From an uncultured Oscillospiraceae bacterium (GTDB taxonomy: Bacteria; Bacillota; Clostridia; Oscillospirales; Acutalibacteraceae), in NCBI GenBank assembly GCA_958354085.1, contig CATWUX010000073.1, positions 1-10,844 of the forward strand: a stretch of 10,844 nucleotides of DNA, written 5' to 3'. The notes under the pieces are model-generated. The model had not been told where the DNA came from. It was given only the letters and a program-made list of their open reading frames with translations, and did not search any database. A program made the position numbers and the translations under genes. Shown piece by piece: positions 1 to 6,783 of this stretch (the first letter of the stretch is position 1; each line of letters begins with the position of its first letter).

Positions 1-823
1 AGTACCCAAGTCCCCACGCCAATGTCGAACAAACGGTAAGGAACCCATACTGCCCGGCTTCTCCAAACACGGGGACGCCGTTTACCGCTTGCTGTACGCC
101 GTCCACGGTTTCCGGAGAGGCGATACCGAAAAATTGGAAAAATCCGGGGATTTCCCGCACATTGTCCATGACCGCGCCGAGACCGCCGGCGGAGATCGTG
201 CTGACAACTACGATGCATACGAGTGCGACGATCATCACAATAGCCTGCATGAAATCCGAAACGCTCTCCGCCAGAAAGCCGCCTAAAACGGTGTAAACCA
301 GAACGAACACAGCGCCCAAAATCATCATGAGGACATAGGGGGCGCCAAACAGGGTGGAAAACAGCTTTCCGCAGGTCACCAGACAGCTGGCGGCGTAAAC
401 GGTGAAGAAAATCAGGATAAATACGGCGGAAATGGTCATGATGACCTTTTTCTTCTCATGAAAACGATTGGAAAAAAACTCCGGCAGCGTGATGGAATTG
501 CCGGCTTTTGCGCTGTATCGGCGCAGACGCCGGGAAACCAACAGCCAGTTGATGTAAGTGCCGACGGCCAGACCGATCGCTGTCCACGCCGCATCCGCCA
601 GACCGCACCAATAGGCAACGCCGGGCAGCCCCATCAACAGCCAGCCGCTCATGTCAGAGGCTTCTGCACTCATAGCCGCGACCCACGGCCCCAGCGTGCG
701 TCCGCCGAGAAAATAGTTTTCCGAGCTTTGATTTGCGCGTTTGGCAAAGGCTATCCCGATGCCGATAACGGCCGCCATGTAAACGCACATGGCAATCAGA
801 ATTTGTAGTGTGCTGGAATCCAA
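1..823 (-). CDS. putP: Sodium/proline symporter PutP, N-terminal part (truncated by the window edge)
   Basis: Member of the sodium:solute symporter family that imports proline with Na+ across the cytoplasmic membrane. The visible 274 residues hold about six membrane segments: roughly residues 8-27, 59-75, 80-97, 127-150, 163-182 and 190-212, with a seventh beginning at the edge. Family hallmarks are clear: LGGR (39-42) and the ASDMSGWLLMGLPG stretch from residue 55, whose D57 and S59 match the Na+-site D55 and S57 of E. coli PutP; LPEFF (113-117); and WGLGY at the cut end. Residue 54 is Glu where E. coli has Gly. The start is TTG at 823-821, behind AAGGAG (838-833) with 9 bases between; the nearby ATG at 828 is out of frame and hits a stop after ten codons. 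The C-terminal half lies outside the window. The family is certain; the substrate proline is inferred from the close motif match. Confidence 0.93.
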   Translation of the reverse strand, partial: MDSSTLQILIAMCVYMAAVIGIGIAFAKRANQSSENYFLGGRTLGPWVAAMSAEASDMSGWLLMGLPGVAYWCGLADAAWTAIGLAVGTYINWLLVSRRLRRYSAKAGNSITLPEFFSNRFHEKKKVIMTISAVFILIFFTVYAASCLVTCGKLFSTLFGAPYVLMMILGAVFVLVYTVLGGFLAESVSDFMQAIVMIVALVCIVVVSTISAGGLGAVMDNVREIPGFFQFFGIASPETVDGVQQAVNGVPVFGEAGQYGFLTVCSTLAWGLGY

Positions 824-832
824 TACATCCCT

Positions 833-838
833 CTCCTT
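833..838 (-). promoter_or_regulatory. Ribosome binding site deciding the TTG start of putP
   Basis: AAGGAG read on the minus strand lies 9 bases before TTG (823-821). No in-frame ATG or GTG occurs between the site and this TTG, and the next in-frame ATG is 12 codons further in, inside the first membrane helix, so the TTG is the supported start. Confidence 0.7.
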
Positions 839-899
839 TTTTGTTCGGGTAATATGGCGATTTGCCTATGACCCAATAAAATGTATCCGCCAATGAATT

Positions 900-917
900 A
901 AAACGCCGGCCGGTTTT
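900..917. repeat. Imperfect palindrome in the putP leader
   Basis: The sequence AAAACGCCGGCCGGTTTT has AAAAC/GTTTT arms around a CCGGCCGG core, with a small offset breaking full symmetry. It lies just downstream of the inferred putP transcription start, so it could be an operator or a leader hairpin. No U-tract follows, so it is not an intrinsic terminator. Confidence 0.4.
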
Positions 918-935
918 GCCAGCATATTGTGTTTT

Positions 936-964
936 ATTATAACACACGATGGTCACCTTGTAAA
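936..964 (-). promoter_or_regulatory. Sigma-A type promoter for putP
   Basis: On the minus strand, TTTACA (964-959) and TATAAT (941-936) are separated by 17 bases: one mismatch in the -35 box and a perfect -10 box. Transcription would start near 929, leaving a leader of about 105 bases before the TTG start. The leader contains a GC-rich palindrome (see separate entry). Confidence 0.75.
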
Positions 965-1105
965 TTCTTTCCTTAAAAAAAGAAAATAATTTGCAGCGTT
1001 CCTATAAATCTCCCCGTGCATCCTCTCAATTGACACGCGTCTCATCCGCTTTTCTTAATGGGTAAAACGGCATTGACAAATCGGCACAAATTTACCGTGA
1101 AAAAT

Positions 1106-1126
1106 TTCCGAGGGGGCTTGTCGGAA
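1106..1126. repeat. Inverted repeat overlapping the hprK -35 box
   Basis: Perfect 6-base arms TTCCGA (1106-1111) and TCGGAA (1121-1126) with 9 bases between cover the likely -35 hexamer (1118-1123). This is the size and place expected of a repressor operator, but no regulator can be named. Confidence 0.4.
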
Positions 1127-1147
1127 CGCCCGGAAACGTGGTACAAT
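1118..1147 (+). promoter_or_regulatory. Extended -10 promoter of the hprK operon
   Basis: TACAAT (1142-1147) is preceded by TGG (1139-1141), giving an extended -10 (TGnTACAAT). A weak -35, TTGTCG (1118-1123), lies 18 bases upstream. Transcription would begin near 1154, about 37 bases before the hprK ATG. TTGACA hexamers at 1030 and 1073 lack well-placed -10 partners. Confidence 0.65.
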
Positions 1148-1190
1148 AGAAGCCGGATTTATAGTTTGACAGGAAAGGCAGGAAAAACAC

Positions 1191-2159
1191 ATGGCGAAGA
1201 CTTTTTCCGTCTCGCTTGCAGGGATCATAAAGGAGACCATGCTGGAATCCATATATGTGCCGAGCAATCCGGAGGAACTGCTTGTTTCATGCTGTGATGT
1301 CAACCGCCCCGGGCTGGCGCTGGGCGGTTATTTCGATTATTTTGACAGCGACCGTATACAGGTGCTTGGCAAAAGCGAATATGGCTTTCTGGAGGATCTG
1401 TCTGCCGAGGTGCGGCAAAAACGGCTCGACGAACTGATTTCCCTCCGTCCTCCCGCGATCGTCATCACGCGCTCGCTTCCGGTGCTGCCGGAGCTGCAGT
1501 CCTGCTGCGAATCCTACAGCGTACCGCTGCTGCGCTCGGCGGACGCGACCTCCAGCTTCATGGCGGCGCTGATTGCGTATCTGAATGTGCAGCTGGCGCC
1601 CCGCGTGACACGCCACGGCGTGTTCGTGGAGGTATACGGCGAAGGTATTCTGCTCATGGGCGACAGCGGCGTGGGAAAAAGCGAAACCGCGATCGAACTG
1701 GTCAAACGCGGTCACCGGCTGATTGCGGACGATGCGGTGGAGATTCGCCGTGTATCGGCAAAAACGCTGGTGGGTTCCGCTCCGGACAATATCCGGCATT
1801 TCATTGAGCTGCGCGGCATCGGCATCGTCAATGCCCGCCGGATCTTTGGTATGGGCGCGGTCAAGGTGACGGAAAAGATCGACATGGTAATCCAGTTGGA
1901 ACCGTGGGATAACGAAAAGGTCTATGACCGCATGGGACTGGACAGCGAATATATGGATTTGTTGGGCATCACGGTACCTCAGCTGACCATTCCGGTCAAG
2001 CCCGGCCGTAATTTAGCGATCATTATTGAAGTCGCTGCCATGAATAACCGGCAGAAAAAAATGGGCTACAACGCGGCGCAGGAGCTGATGCATAACCTTG
2101 GTATGGGCGGCGAAGCGCCCACCACACCGGATATTCAGGCCGAGTGGAATAAGTTTTAG
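1191..2159 (+). CDS. hprK: HPr kinase/phosphorylase
   Basis: Bifunctional sensor enzyme that phosphorylates Ser46 of the PTS carrier HPr with ATP or pyrophosphate, and removes the phosphate with inorganic phosphate when energy is low. In Firmicutes, P-Ser-HPr is the co-repressor of CcpA. The 322-residue length is normal for the family. An N-terminal domain (about 1-130) is followed by the catalytic domain: H142 in the RHGVFVEVYG segment, Walker A GDSGVGKS (157-164), the Asp pair D180-D181, the family signature ELRGIGIVNA (206-215), and the C-terminal KPGRN segment (270-274) that lies in the IPVKPGRNLA region. The ATG at 1191 has a modest GGA-type ribosome site and sits about 37 bases after a promoter. 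It heads the plus-strand gene series. The gene for HPr is not in the window. Confidence 0.97.
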   Translation: MAKTFSVSLAGIIKETMLESIYVPSNPEELLVSCCDVNRPGLALGGYFDYFDSDRIQVLGKSEYGFLEDLSAEVRQKRLDELISLRPPAIVITRSLPVLPELQSCCESYSVPLLRSADATSSFMAALIAYLNVQLAPRVTRHGVFVEVYGEGILLMGDSGVGKSETAIELVKRGHRLIADDAVEIRRVSAKTLVGSAPDNIRHFIELRGIGIVNARRIFGMGAVKVTEKIDMVIQLEPWDNEKVYDRMGLDSEYMDLLGITVPQLTIPVKPGRNLAIIIEVAAMNNRQKKMGYNAAQELMHNLGMGGEAPTTPDIQAEWNKF

Positions 2160-2174
2160 AAAGGCAGGCAACCC

Positions 2175-2933
2175 TTGGTGAACACCCCCTTGAAAACGCC
2201 AATGACGACGGCGTACGAACAAATCGTGGCCGATTTGCATTGTCACACGCTGGCTTCTACACATGCATACAGCACGATCACGGAGCTGGCAAACACGGCG
2301 GCGCAGCGTGGGCTTTGCGCCGTGGCGTGTACCGACCACGGTATCGGTCTGCCGGATGCGCCGCACCTCTGGCATTTTATGAATCTGCGTGCGCTGCCTC
2401 CCGTGATCGCCGGTGTACGGATCCTGCATGGCGTTGAAGCCAATGTGATGGACTTTACCGGACGGCTGGATATGCCGGAGGATATGCTGCAAAGTCTGGA
2501 TATTGTGATCGCGTCGATGCATATGGGGCTGCTGCCCGCCGGTACAGTGGAGGAATGTACCAACGCCTGGCTGGCGGTGGCGGAAAACCCGCTGGTGGAT
2601 ATCATCGGCCATTCCGGCACCCCTTGTTATGCTTACGACTTTAAGCGCGTGATTCCCGTATTCGGGGAAAAAGGGAAGATCGTGGAGATCAATGAAAATT
2701 CGTTCGGCGCACGGGAAGGCTCGGCGGACAACTGCCGCCGGATCGCGCAGCTGTGTAAGCAATATCATGTGCGGGTGGCGGTCAATTCGGACGCGCATTA
2801 TCATACGGCCGTCGGGCAGACGCCGGTCTGTTTGCAGATGCTGCGTGAGATCGACTATCCCTTGGCGGACATTGTCAACGGCAGTCCGGCGGCGTTTACG
2901 GCATTTCTTAAGACGAAGGGTTTGTCGCTGTAA
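2175..2933 (+). CDS. PHP-domain phosphatase, YcdX type
   Basis: A stand-alone PHP-domain metalloenzyme of 252 residues, close to E. coli YcdX (about 245 residues), which carries a trinuclear zinc site and acts as a phosphatase. The metal ligands are all visible: H22 and H24 in DLHCHT, D54-H55 in CTDHG, E88 in GVEAN, H116 in SMHM, H146 in GHSG, and D206/H208 in SDAH. It is cytoplasmic: no signal peptide or membrane segment is seen. It begins 15 bases after the hprK stop. TTG at 2175 and GTG at 2178 are adjacent candidate starts behind AGG at 2166-2168; ATG at 2202 is also possible, as it leaves the domain intact. The natural substrate is unknown. It could equally be a histidinol-phosphatase-like PHP enzyme, but no his genes are near and the motif spacing fits YcdX better. 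Confidence 0.88.
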   Translation: MVNTPLKTPMTTAYEQIVADLHCHTLASTHAYSTITELANTAAQRGLCAVACTDHGIGLPDAPHLWHFMNLRALPPVIAGVRILHGVEANVMDFTGRLDMPEDMLQSLDIVIASMHMGLLPAGTVEECTNAWLAVAENPLVDIIGHSGTPCYAYDFKRVIPVFGEKGKIVEINENSFGAREGSADNCRRIAQLCKQYHVRVAVNSDAHYHTAVGQTPVCLQMLREIDYPLADIVNGSPAAFTAFLKTKGLSL

Positions 2934-2962
2934 AAGCGTTTATAGTCCAAAACAGAAAATAC

Positions 2963-2967
2963 GGAGG
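2963..2967 (+). promoter_or_regulatory. Strong ribosome binding site of the ROK kinase gene
   Basis: GGAGG lies 7 bases before the ATG at 2975, the best ribosome site in the operon, which suggests efficient translation of the glucokinase relative to its neighbours. Confidence 0.7.
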
Positions 2968-2974
2968 AATAGGT

Positions 2975-3922
2975 ATGTACAGAATTGGTATTGATTTAGG
3001 CGGCACAAACATCGTGGCGGGCGTTGTCAACGATGATTATCAAATAATCGGCACCGCCAAATGCAAAACGCGCTTGCCGCGTCCGGCAGAAGAAATTCTG
3101 ATGGACATGGCGCGCATGGCGCAGGATGCGGTCAAAAACGCGAATCTGACGATGGAGGATATCGCGTACGTCGGCGTAGGCAGCCCCGGAACCTGCAACG
3201 CGGATACCGGTATCGTGGAATATTCAAACAACCTGCGGTTTGAAAATCTGCCGCTGCGGGATATGCTCAGCGGTATGCTGGGCAAGGACGTATATATCGA
3301 AAACGACGCGAATGCGGCGGCGCTGGGCGAAGCGCTGGCAGGCGCGGCGAAAGGCGCGCAAAGCTGCGTGTGTATCACGCTGGGCACCGGCGTGGGCGGC
3401 GGCATTATCATTAACGGCAAGATTTACGGCGGCTTTAACTTCGCCGGCGCGGAGCTGGGGCATATCGTCATCATGGTGGACGGCGAGATGTGTACCTGCG
3501 GCCGTCAGGGCTGCTGGGAAGCGTATGCGTCGGCCACGGCGCTGATTCACCAAACGCGCGAGGCGATGGTGAACCATCCGGAAAGCGTAATGTGGAAGAT
3601 CGCGGAGGATCTGGATCATGTGGACGGCCGCACGGCTTTTGACGGTATGCGTGCGGGTGATGCCGTGGCCAAACAAGTGGTGGACACCTATATCAAGTAT
3701 ATCGCTTGCGGCTTGATCAACGTCATCAACATTTTCCAGCCGGAGGTACTGTGCATCGGCGGCGGTATCTGCAAAGAAGGTGACACGCTGCTTAAGCCGC
3801 TGGAGACGCTCATTTGCCACGAGCGGTACAGCAAATACAGCACCCACCAGACGCGTTTGTGCGTGGCGCAGCTGGGCAATGACGCCGGTATTATCGGCGC
3901 CGCGTTCTTGGGTGAAATCTGA
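2975..3922 (+). CDS. glcK: ROK-family glucokinase
   Basis: Cytoplasmic sugar kinase that makes glucose 6-phosphate from glucose and ATP, feeding glycolysis. The 315 residues match the usual length. Domains: N-terminal phosphate-binding loop DLGGTN (7-12); catalytic Asp in ENDANAA (N110, D111); second nucleotide loop GTGVGGG (137-143); sugar-binding E160 and H163 in AELGH; ROK zinc motif with C173, C175 and C180 followed by W181-E182; and a GGG loop (262-264). These are the bacterial glucokinase features. Other ROK kinases (fructokinase, N-acetylglucosamine or N-acetylmannosamine kinase) share them, so the sugar is inferred. A repressor role is excluded, since there is no N-terminal helix-turn-helix. 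It lies 41 bases after the PHP gene and is followed by a hairpin before murB. Confidence 0.9.
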   Translation: MYRIGIDLGGTNIVAGVVNDDYQIIGTAKCKTRLPRPAEEILMDMARMAQDAVKNANLTMEDIAYVGVGSPGTCNADTGIVEYSNNLRFENLPLRDMLSGMLGKDVYIENDANAAALGEALAGAAKGAQSCVCITLGTGVGGGIIINGKIYGGFNFAGAELGHIVIMVDGEMCTCGRQGCWEAYASATALIHQTREAMVNHPESVMWKIAEDLDHVDGRTAFDGMRAGDAVAKQVVDTYIKYIACGLINVINIFQPEVLCIGGGICKEGDTLLKPLETLICHERYSKYSTHQTRLCVAQLGNDAGIIGAAFLGEI

Positions 3923-3929
3923 TTTCAAA

Positions 3930-3967
3930 GCGGGCGGGGCTGTGCGGAAACGCATATTCCTGCCCGC
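3930..3967 (+). other. Stable intercistronic hairpin between glcK and murB
   Basis: Eight bases after the glcK stop, GCGGGCGGG (3930-3938) pairs with CCTGCCCGC (3959-3967) over nine positions with one G-U wobble. Inside it, TGCG and CGCA (3943-3946 and 3951-3954) form a short stem closed by a GAAA tetraloop. No U-run follows, so it is not an intrinsic terminator. It may protect the upstream message from 3' exonucleases or set the glcK/murB expression ratio. The 3' arm can also pair downstream: TGCCCG (3961-3966) with CGGGTA (3971-3976) around a CAAA loop, which excludes the outer stem. Confidence 0.6.
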
Positions 3968-4002
3968 AAACGGGTATATATGGAAGTAGAATCTTCATAA
4001 AA

Positions 4003-4007
4003 AGGAG
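4003..4007 (+). promoter_or_regulatory. Ribosome binding site deciding the TTG start of murB
   Basis: AGGAG ends 8 bases before TTG at 4016-4018. No other start codon lies in frame between this site and the conserved N-terminal region, so the TTG start is well supported. Confidence 0.75.
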
Positions 4008-4015
4008 CGATCGTT

Positions 4016-4957
4016 TTGGAACTTTCTCCGATTGCCGTCTGCGCCCGCGCCGTGGGATGCGACGTGGAAGAACATATGCCGATGGCGAACGCGACCTCCT
4101 TTAAAATCGGCGGGCCGGCGGATCTGTATATCACCGCGCCGAATGAAACCGCGGCGCAGACGGTTTTGCAGCAATGCCGCGCGCGTGCGGTACCGGTGCT
4201 GCTGGCGGGATACGGCTCGAATTTGCTGGTCAGCGACGCGGGCATTGCCGGCGTGGTGCTGCGTCAGAGCGGCCGGGGCGAAATACGGCGGACGGACGGC
4301 GGGCGTGTCGTTTGCGGCGCAGGCGTATCGCTCAAGCGCCTGTGTATGTTCGCGCGGGACGAGGGCTTGACCGGTTTGGAAACGTTGTACGGTATTCCCG
4401 GCACGGTGGGCGGCGGCGTGTATATGAACGCGGGCGCTTACGGCGGCGAGGTGGCGGATACGCTGGAAAGCGTGCAGGTCGTGACGGCGGACGGACGGCT
4501 GGAAACCCGCACCGCGCAGGAGCTGGCACGCGGCTATCGGCACAGCGCTTTGATGGATAACGGCGACGCTGTGGTATCGGCCGTGTTTCGTCTGGAAACA
4601 GAAGCACAGGCAGTGATTGCGTCACGTATGGAGGATTATATGCAGCGGCGCCGCAGCAAGCAGCCGCTGGAATATCCCAGCGCCGGCAGCTTTTTCAAGC
4701 GGCCGACGGGGTATTTTGCCGGTGCGCTGATCGAACAGTGCGGTCTGAAAGGGTTTACGGTGGGCGGCGCGCAGGTCAGCGAAAAGCACGCCGGCTTCGT
4801 GATCAATCGCGGCGGCGCGACCTGCGCCGATGTGCGCCGGCTGGCGCGGGAAGTGCATGAGCGGGTGTTGGCCGCCGTCGGTGTTTCGTTGGAACCGGAG
4901 GTGCGGCTGGTGGGAAGAAGCGAAGAGGAAGGCAAGGAATTGGCATGGAATTTGTAA
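4016..4957 (+). CDS. murB: UDP-N-acetylenolpyruvoylglucosamine reductase
   Basis: FAD- and NADPH-dependent enzyme that reduces UDP-GlcNAc-enolpyruvate to UDP-MurNAc, the second committed step of peptidoglycan synthesis in the cytoplasm. It has 313 residues. The FAD domain shows TSFKIGG (27-33), AGYGSNLLVSD (64-74), and GIPGTVGGGVYMNAGAYGGE (126-145). The catalytic set is visible: R175 in GYRHS, the proton donor S225 in PSAGSFFKRP, and E295 in LEPEVRLVG. The direct run from the FAD domain into SAGSFFKRP, without the extra E. coli-type segment, fits the type II form common in Gram-positives. The TTG start follows a good AGGAG. The last 13 bases overlap rapZ, pointing to translational coupling. 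Confidence 0.97.
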   Translation: MELSPIAVCARAVGCDVEEHMPMANATSFKIGGPADLYITAPNETAAQTVLQQCRARAVPVLLAGYGSNLLVSDAGIAGVVLRQSGRGEIRRTDGGRVVCGAGVSLKRLCMFARDEGLTGLETLYGIPGTVGGGVYMNAGAYGGEVADTLESVQVVTADGRLETRTAQELARGYRHSALMDNGDAVVSAVFRLETEAQAVIASRMEDYMQRRRSKQPLEYPSAGSFFKRPTGYFAGALIEQCGLKGFTVGGAQVSEKHAGFVINRGGATCADVRRLAREVHERVLAAVGVSLEPEVRLVGRSEEEGKELAWNL

Positions 4958-5805
4958 TCGTCACCGGCTTGTCCGGTGCGGGAAAATCCCGCGCGATCAA
5001 CGCGCTGGAGGATATCGGCTTTTACTGTGTGGACAATATGCCGCCGAAGCTGCTGCCCAAATTTGCGGAGCTGTGTCTGCAATCGCGGGATAAGCTGTCC
5101 CGCGTGGCGATCGTAATCGACGCGCGCGGCGGCGAATTGTTCCGGGATCTGTTTGAAAGCCTGGAGGAACTCAAGCAGCAGGGCGGCGATTATAAGCTGC
5201 TGTTTCTGGAGTGCAACGATCAGGTGCTGGCGCGGCGGTATAAGGAGACGCGGCGGCAGCATCCGCTGGCCGGGGAAAACGGCGGTTCGGTCGTGGCGGC
5301 GATTGCGCAGGAGCGGGCGCTGCTGAAAACGGCGCGCGCGCGCACCGATTATCTCATTGATACTTCGCTGCTGTCTCCGGCGCAGCTGAAAGAGAGGATC
5401 ACGGCCCTGTTTTTAGGGGATTCTCACACCGGCATGGTGGTGCAGTGTATGTCGTTCGGTTTCAAATACGGCTATCCTGCAGAGGCGGATCTGGTCATGG
5501 ATGTGCGCTGCCTGCCCAACCCGTTTTATGTGGATACGCTCAAGCATAAAACCGGATTGGATGAGGATGTACGCCGTTTCGTGCTGGATCGCGACGAAAC
5601 GCGCGGTTTCCAGACACGGCTGTATGATCTGGTGGATTATTTGCTGCCGCTGTATTCCGAGGAAGGGAAAAGCCAGCTGGTAATCGCGATCGGCTGTACC
5701 GGCGGAAAACATCGCTCGGTGGCGCTGACGGAGGAATTGGCCAAGCATATCATCGCGGGCGGGCGGCGTGTGATGGTCAATCATCGAGATATCGAAAAGC
5801 TGTAG
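4945..5805 (+). CDS. rapZ: RapZ/YvcJ family nucleotide-binding protein
   Basis: P-loop protein of 286 residues. In E. coli, RapZ binds the small RNA GlmZ and presents it to RNase E, thereby tuning glucosamine-6-phosphate synthase; in B. subtilis the homologue YvcJ hydrolyses nucleotides and affects competence, and no GlmZ is known. Visible motifs: Walker A GLSGAGKS (8-15), CVDNMPPKLL (28-37), ARRYKETRRQHPL (96-108), and the C-terminal domain with SFGFKYG (170-176), LPNPF (190-194) and GCTGGKHRSV (250-259). Both domains are complete. The ATG at 4945 lies inside the murB end (13-base overlap) with AAGGA at 4934-4938. The usual Firmicutes partner glmR/yvcK is not next to it; whiA follows after 35 bases. 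Confidence 0.96.
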   Translation: MEFVIVTGLSGAGKSRAINALEDIGFYCVDNMPPKLLPKFAELCLQSRDKLSRVAIVIDARGGELFRDLFESLEELKQQGGDYKLLFLECNDQVLARRYKETRRQHPLAGENGGSVVAAIAQERALLKTARARTDYLIDTSLLSPAQLKERITALFLGDSHTGMVVQCMSFGFKYGYPAEADLVMDVRCLPNPFYVDTLKHKTGLDEDVRRFVLDRDETRGFQTRLYDLVDYLLPLYSEEGKSQLVIAIGCTGGKHRSVALTEELAKHIIAGGRRVMVNHRDIEKL

Positions 5806-5840
5806 ACTGCCGACTTTTTACGAAAGGGACGGGATAGGTC

Positions 5841-6743
5841 ATGTCGTTTTCATCGGAAGTCAAACGGGAATTGGCGGAACTTTCCCCACGCCCCGCCTGT
5901 TGTGCTGCCGCACAGCTATATGGCATGCTGGAGCTGGGACATGCTTTTTCCGCCGCGGAAATTTCACTTCAGACCGAGCAGGAAGCGGTTGCCGATCGGT
6001 ACATAAAGCTGCTTGGCGCTGTTTGCGGTGCGCAGGGGGCGCAGCGGCACGAACCGGCGCGGCGCGGCGGGTATTTTCTGGCGGCTGTCGAGCAGTCGCC
6101 GGAGCGTCTGCGGGTGCTGGAGCGCTTCGGACATACGGCGCGCGACATCAATGTGCGGCTTAACCGGGCAAATCTGGAATGTGAGTCCTGTGCCGCCGCT
6201 TATTTGCGCGGCGCTTTTTTGTCCTGCGGCGTCATTACCAACCCGGCCGCCGACTATCACATGGAATTCAGTGTGCCGTATCTGGCGCTGAGCCGGGATT
6301 TGCAGACGCTGCTGCGGGAGTGCGGCTTCCATGCCAAAACCGTTTGCCGCAAGGGTATTTATGTGGTGTATTTCAAAGAAAGCGAGCAGATTGAGGATTG
6401 CCTGACGTTCATGGGCGCGACGGCGGCGTCGCTGGAGCTGATGAGCGTGAAAATGGTCAAGGACATCCGCAACAACGCCAACCGCATCGCCAACTGTGAA
6501 AGCGCCAATATCGACAAGACGGTGGCAGCGGCCGCCGTTCACGCAGAGGCGGTGCGCAAGATTGCGGCGCACGGCGGGCTGGAGCTGTTGCCGGAGGAGC
6601 TGCGGGAACTGGCGCAGCTGCGGCTGGACAATCCGGATTTGTCGCTGCGGGAGCTGGGGGAGGCGCTGTCGCCGCCGCTGAGCCGCTCCGGCGTGAATCA
6701 TCGGCTCAAACGCATCGTCGCCTTTGCAGAGACGATCGAATAG
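5841..6743 (+). CDS. whiA: DNA-binding protein WhiA
   Basis: Cytoplasmic protein with an N-terminal homing-endonuclease-like (LAGLIDADG) fold and a C-terminal helix-turn-helix. In Streptomyces it activates sporulation-division genes; in B. subtilis it affects cell division and chromosome segregation without clear transcription targets. Its 300 residues are slightly fewer than the common 310-325. The start MSFSSEVKREL is the family N-terminus; AYLRGAFLSCG (120-130) is the LAGLIDADG-like helix; DIRNNANRIANCESANIDK (208-226) is the conserved linker; and about 251-292, with LSLRELGEAL and SGVNHRLKRI, is the DNA-binding region. It lies 35 bases after rapZ with a weak GGGA site. Two TAG stops stand in tandem at 6741-6746. 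No catalytic nuclease activity is expected of the family. Confidence 0.95.
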   Translation: MSFSSEVKRELAELSPRPACCAAAQLYGMLELGHAFSAAEISLQTEQEAVADRYIKLLGAVCGAQGAQRHEPARRGGYFLAAVEQSPERLRVLERFGHTARDINVRLNRANLECESCAAAYLRGAFLSCGVITNPAADYHMEFSVPYLALSRDLQTLLRECGFHAKTVCRKGIYVVYFKESEQIEDCLTFMGATAASLELMSVKMVKDIRNNANRIANCESANIDKTVAAAAVHAEAVRKIAAHGGLELLPEELRELAQLRLDNPDLSLRELGEALSPPLSRSGVNHRLKRIVAFAETIE

Positions 6744-6783
6744 TAGAAAATCCAGCGTAGGGCGGACGTGAAAAAGAAATCGA

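Noticed and set aside
796..828. Ten-codon ORF from the ATG at 828 (minus strand) overlapping the putP start
   Set aside because: It is too close to the ribosome site (4 bases) and has no leader-peptide character such as repeated Pro codons; the TTG frame encodes PutP.
1131..1145. Possible CcpA (cre) site CGGAAACGTGGTACA near the hprK promoter
   Set aside because: Only the GGAAACG core fits; about five defined positions of the cre consensus mismatch.
2013..2804. Minus-strand open frame of 263 codons over the hprK end and the PHP gene
   Set aside because: It crosses two real genes, has His/Arg-rich composition and no known motif; it arises from codon bias on the other strand.
3224..3955. Minus-strand open frame of 243 codons opposite glcK
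   Set aside because: Antisense shadow of the ROK kinase; no ribosome site and no protein motif.
3930..3976. Intrinsic terminator after glcK
   Set aside because: The hairpin is strong but no T-run follows, and murB has no separate promoter that I can see.
5964..6701. Minus-strand open frame of 245 codons opposite whiA
   Set aside because: Low-complexity Gln/Arg/His composition with no motif, fully inside a recognised gene.
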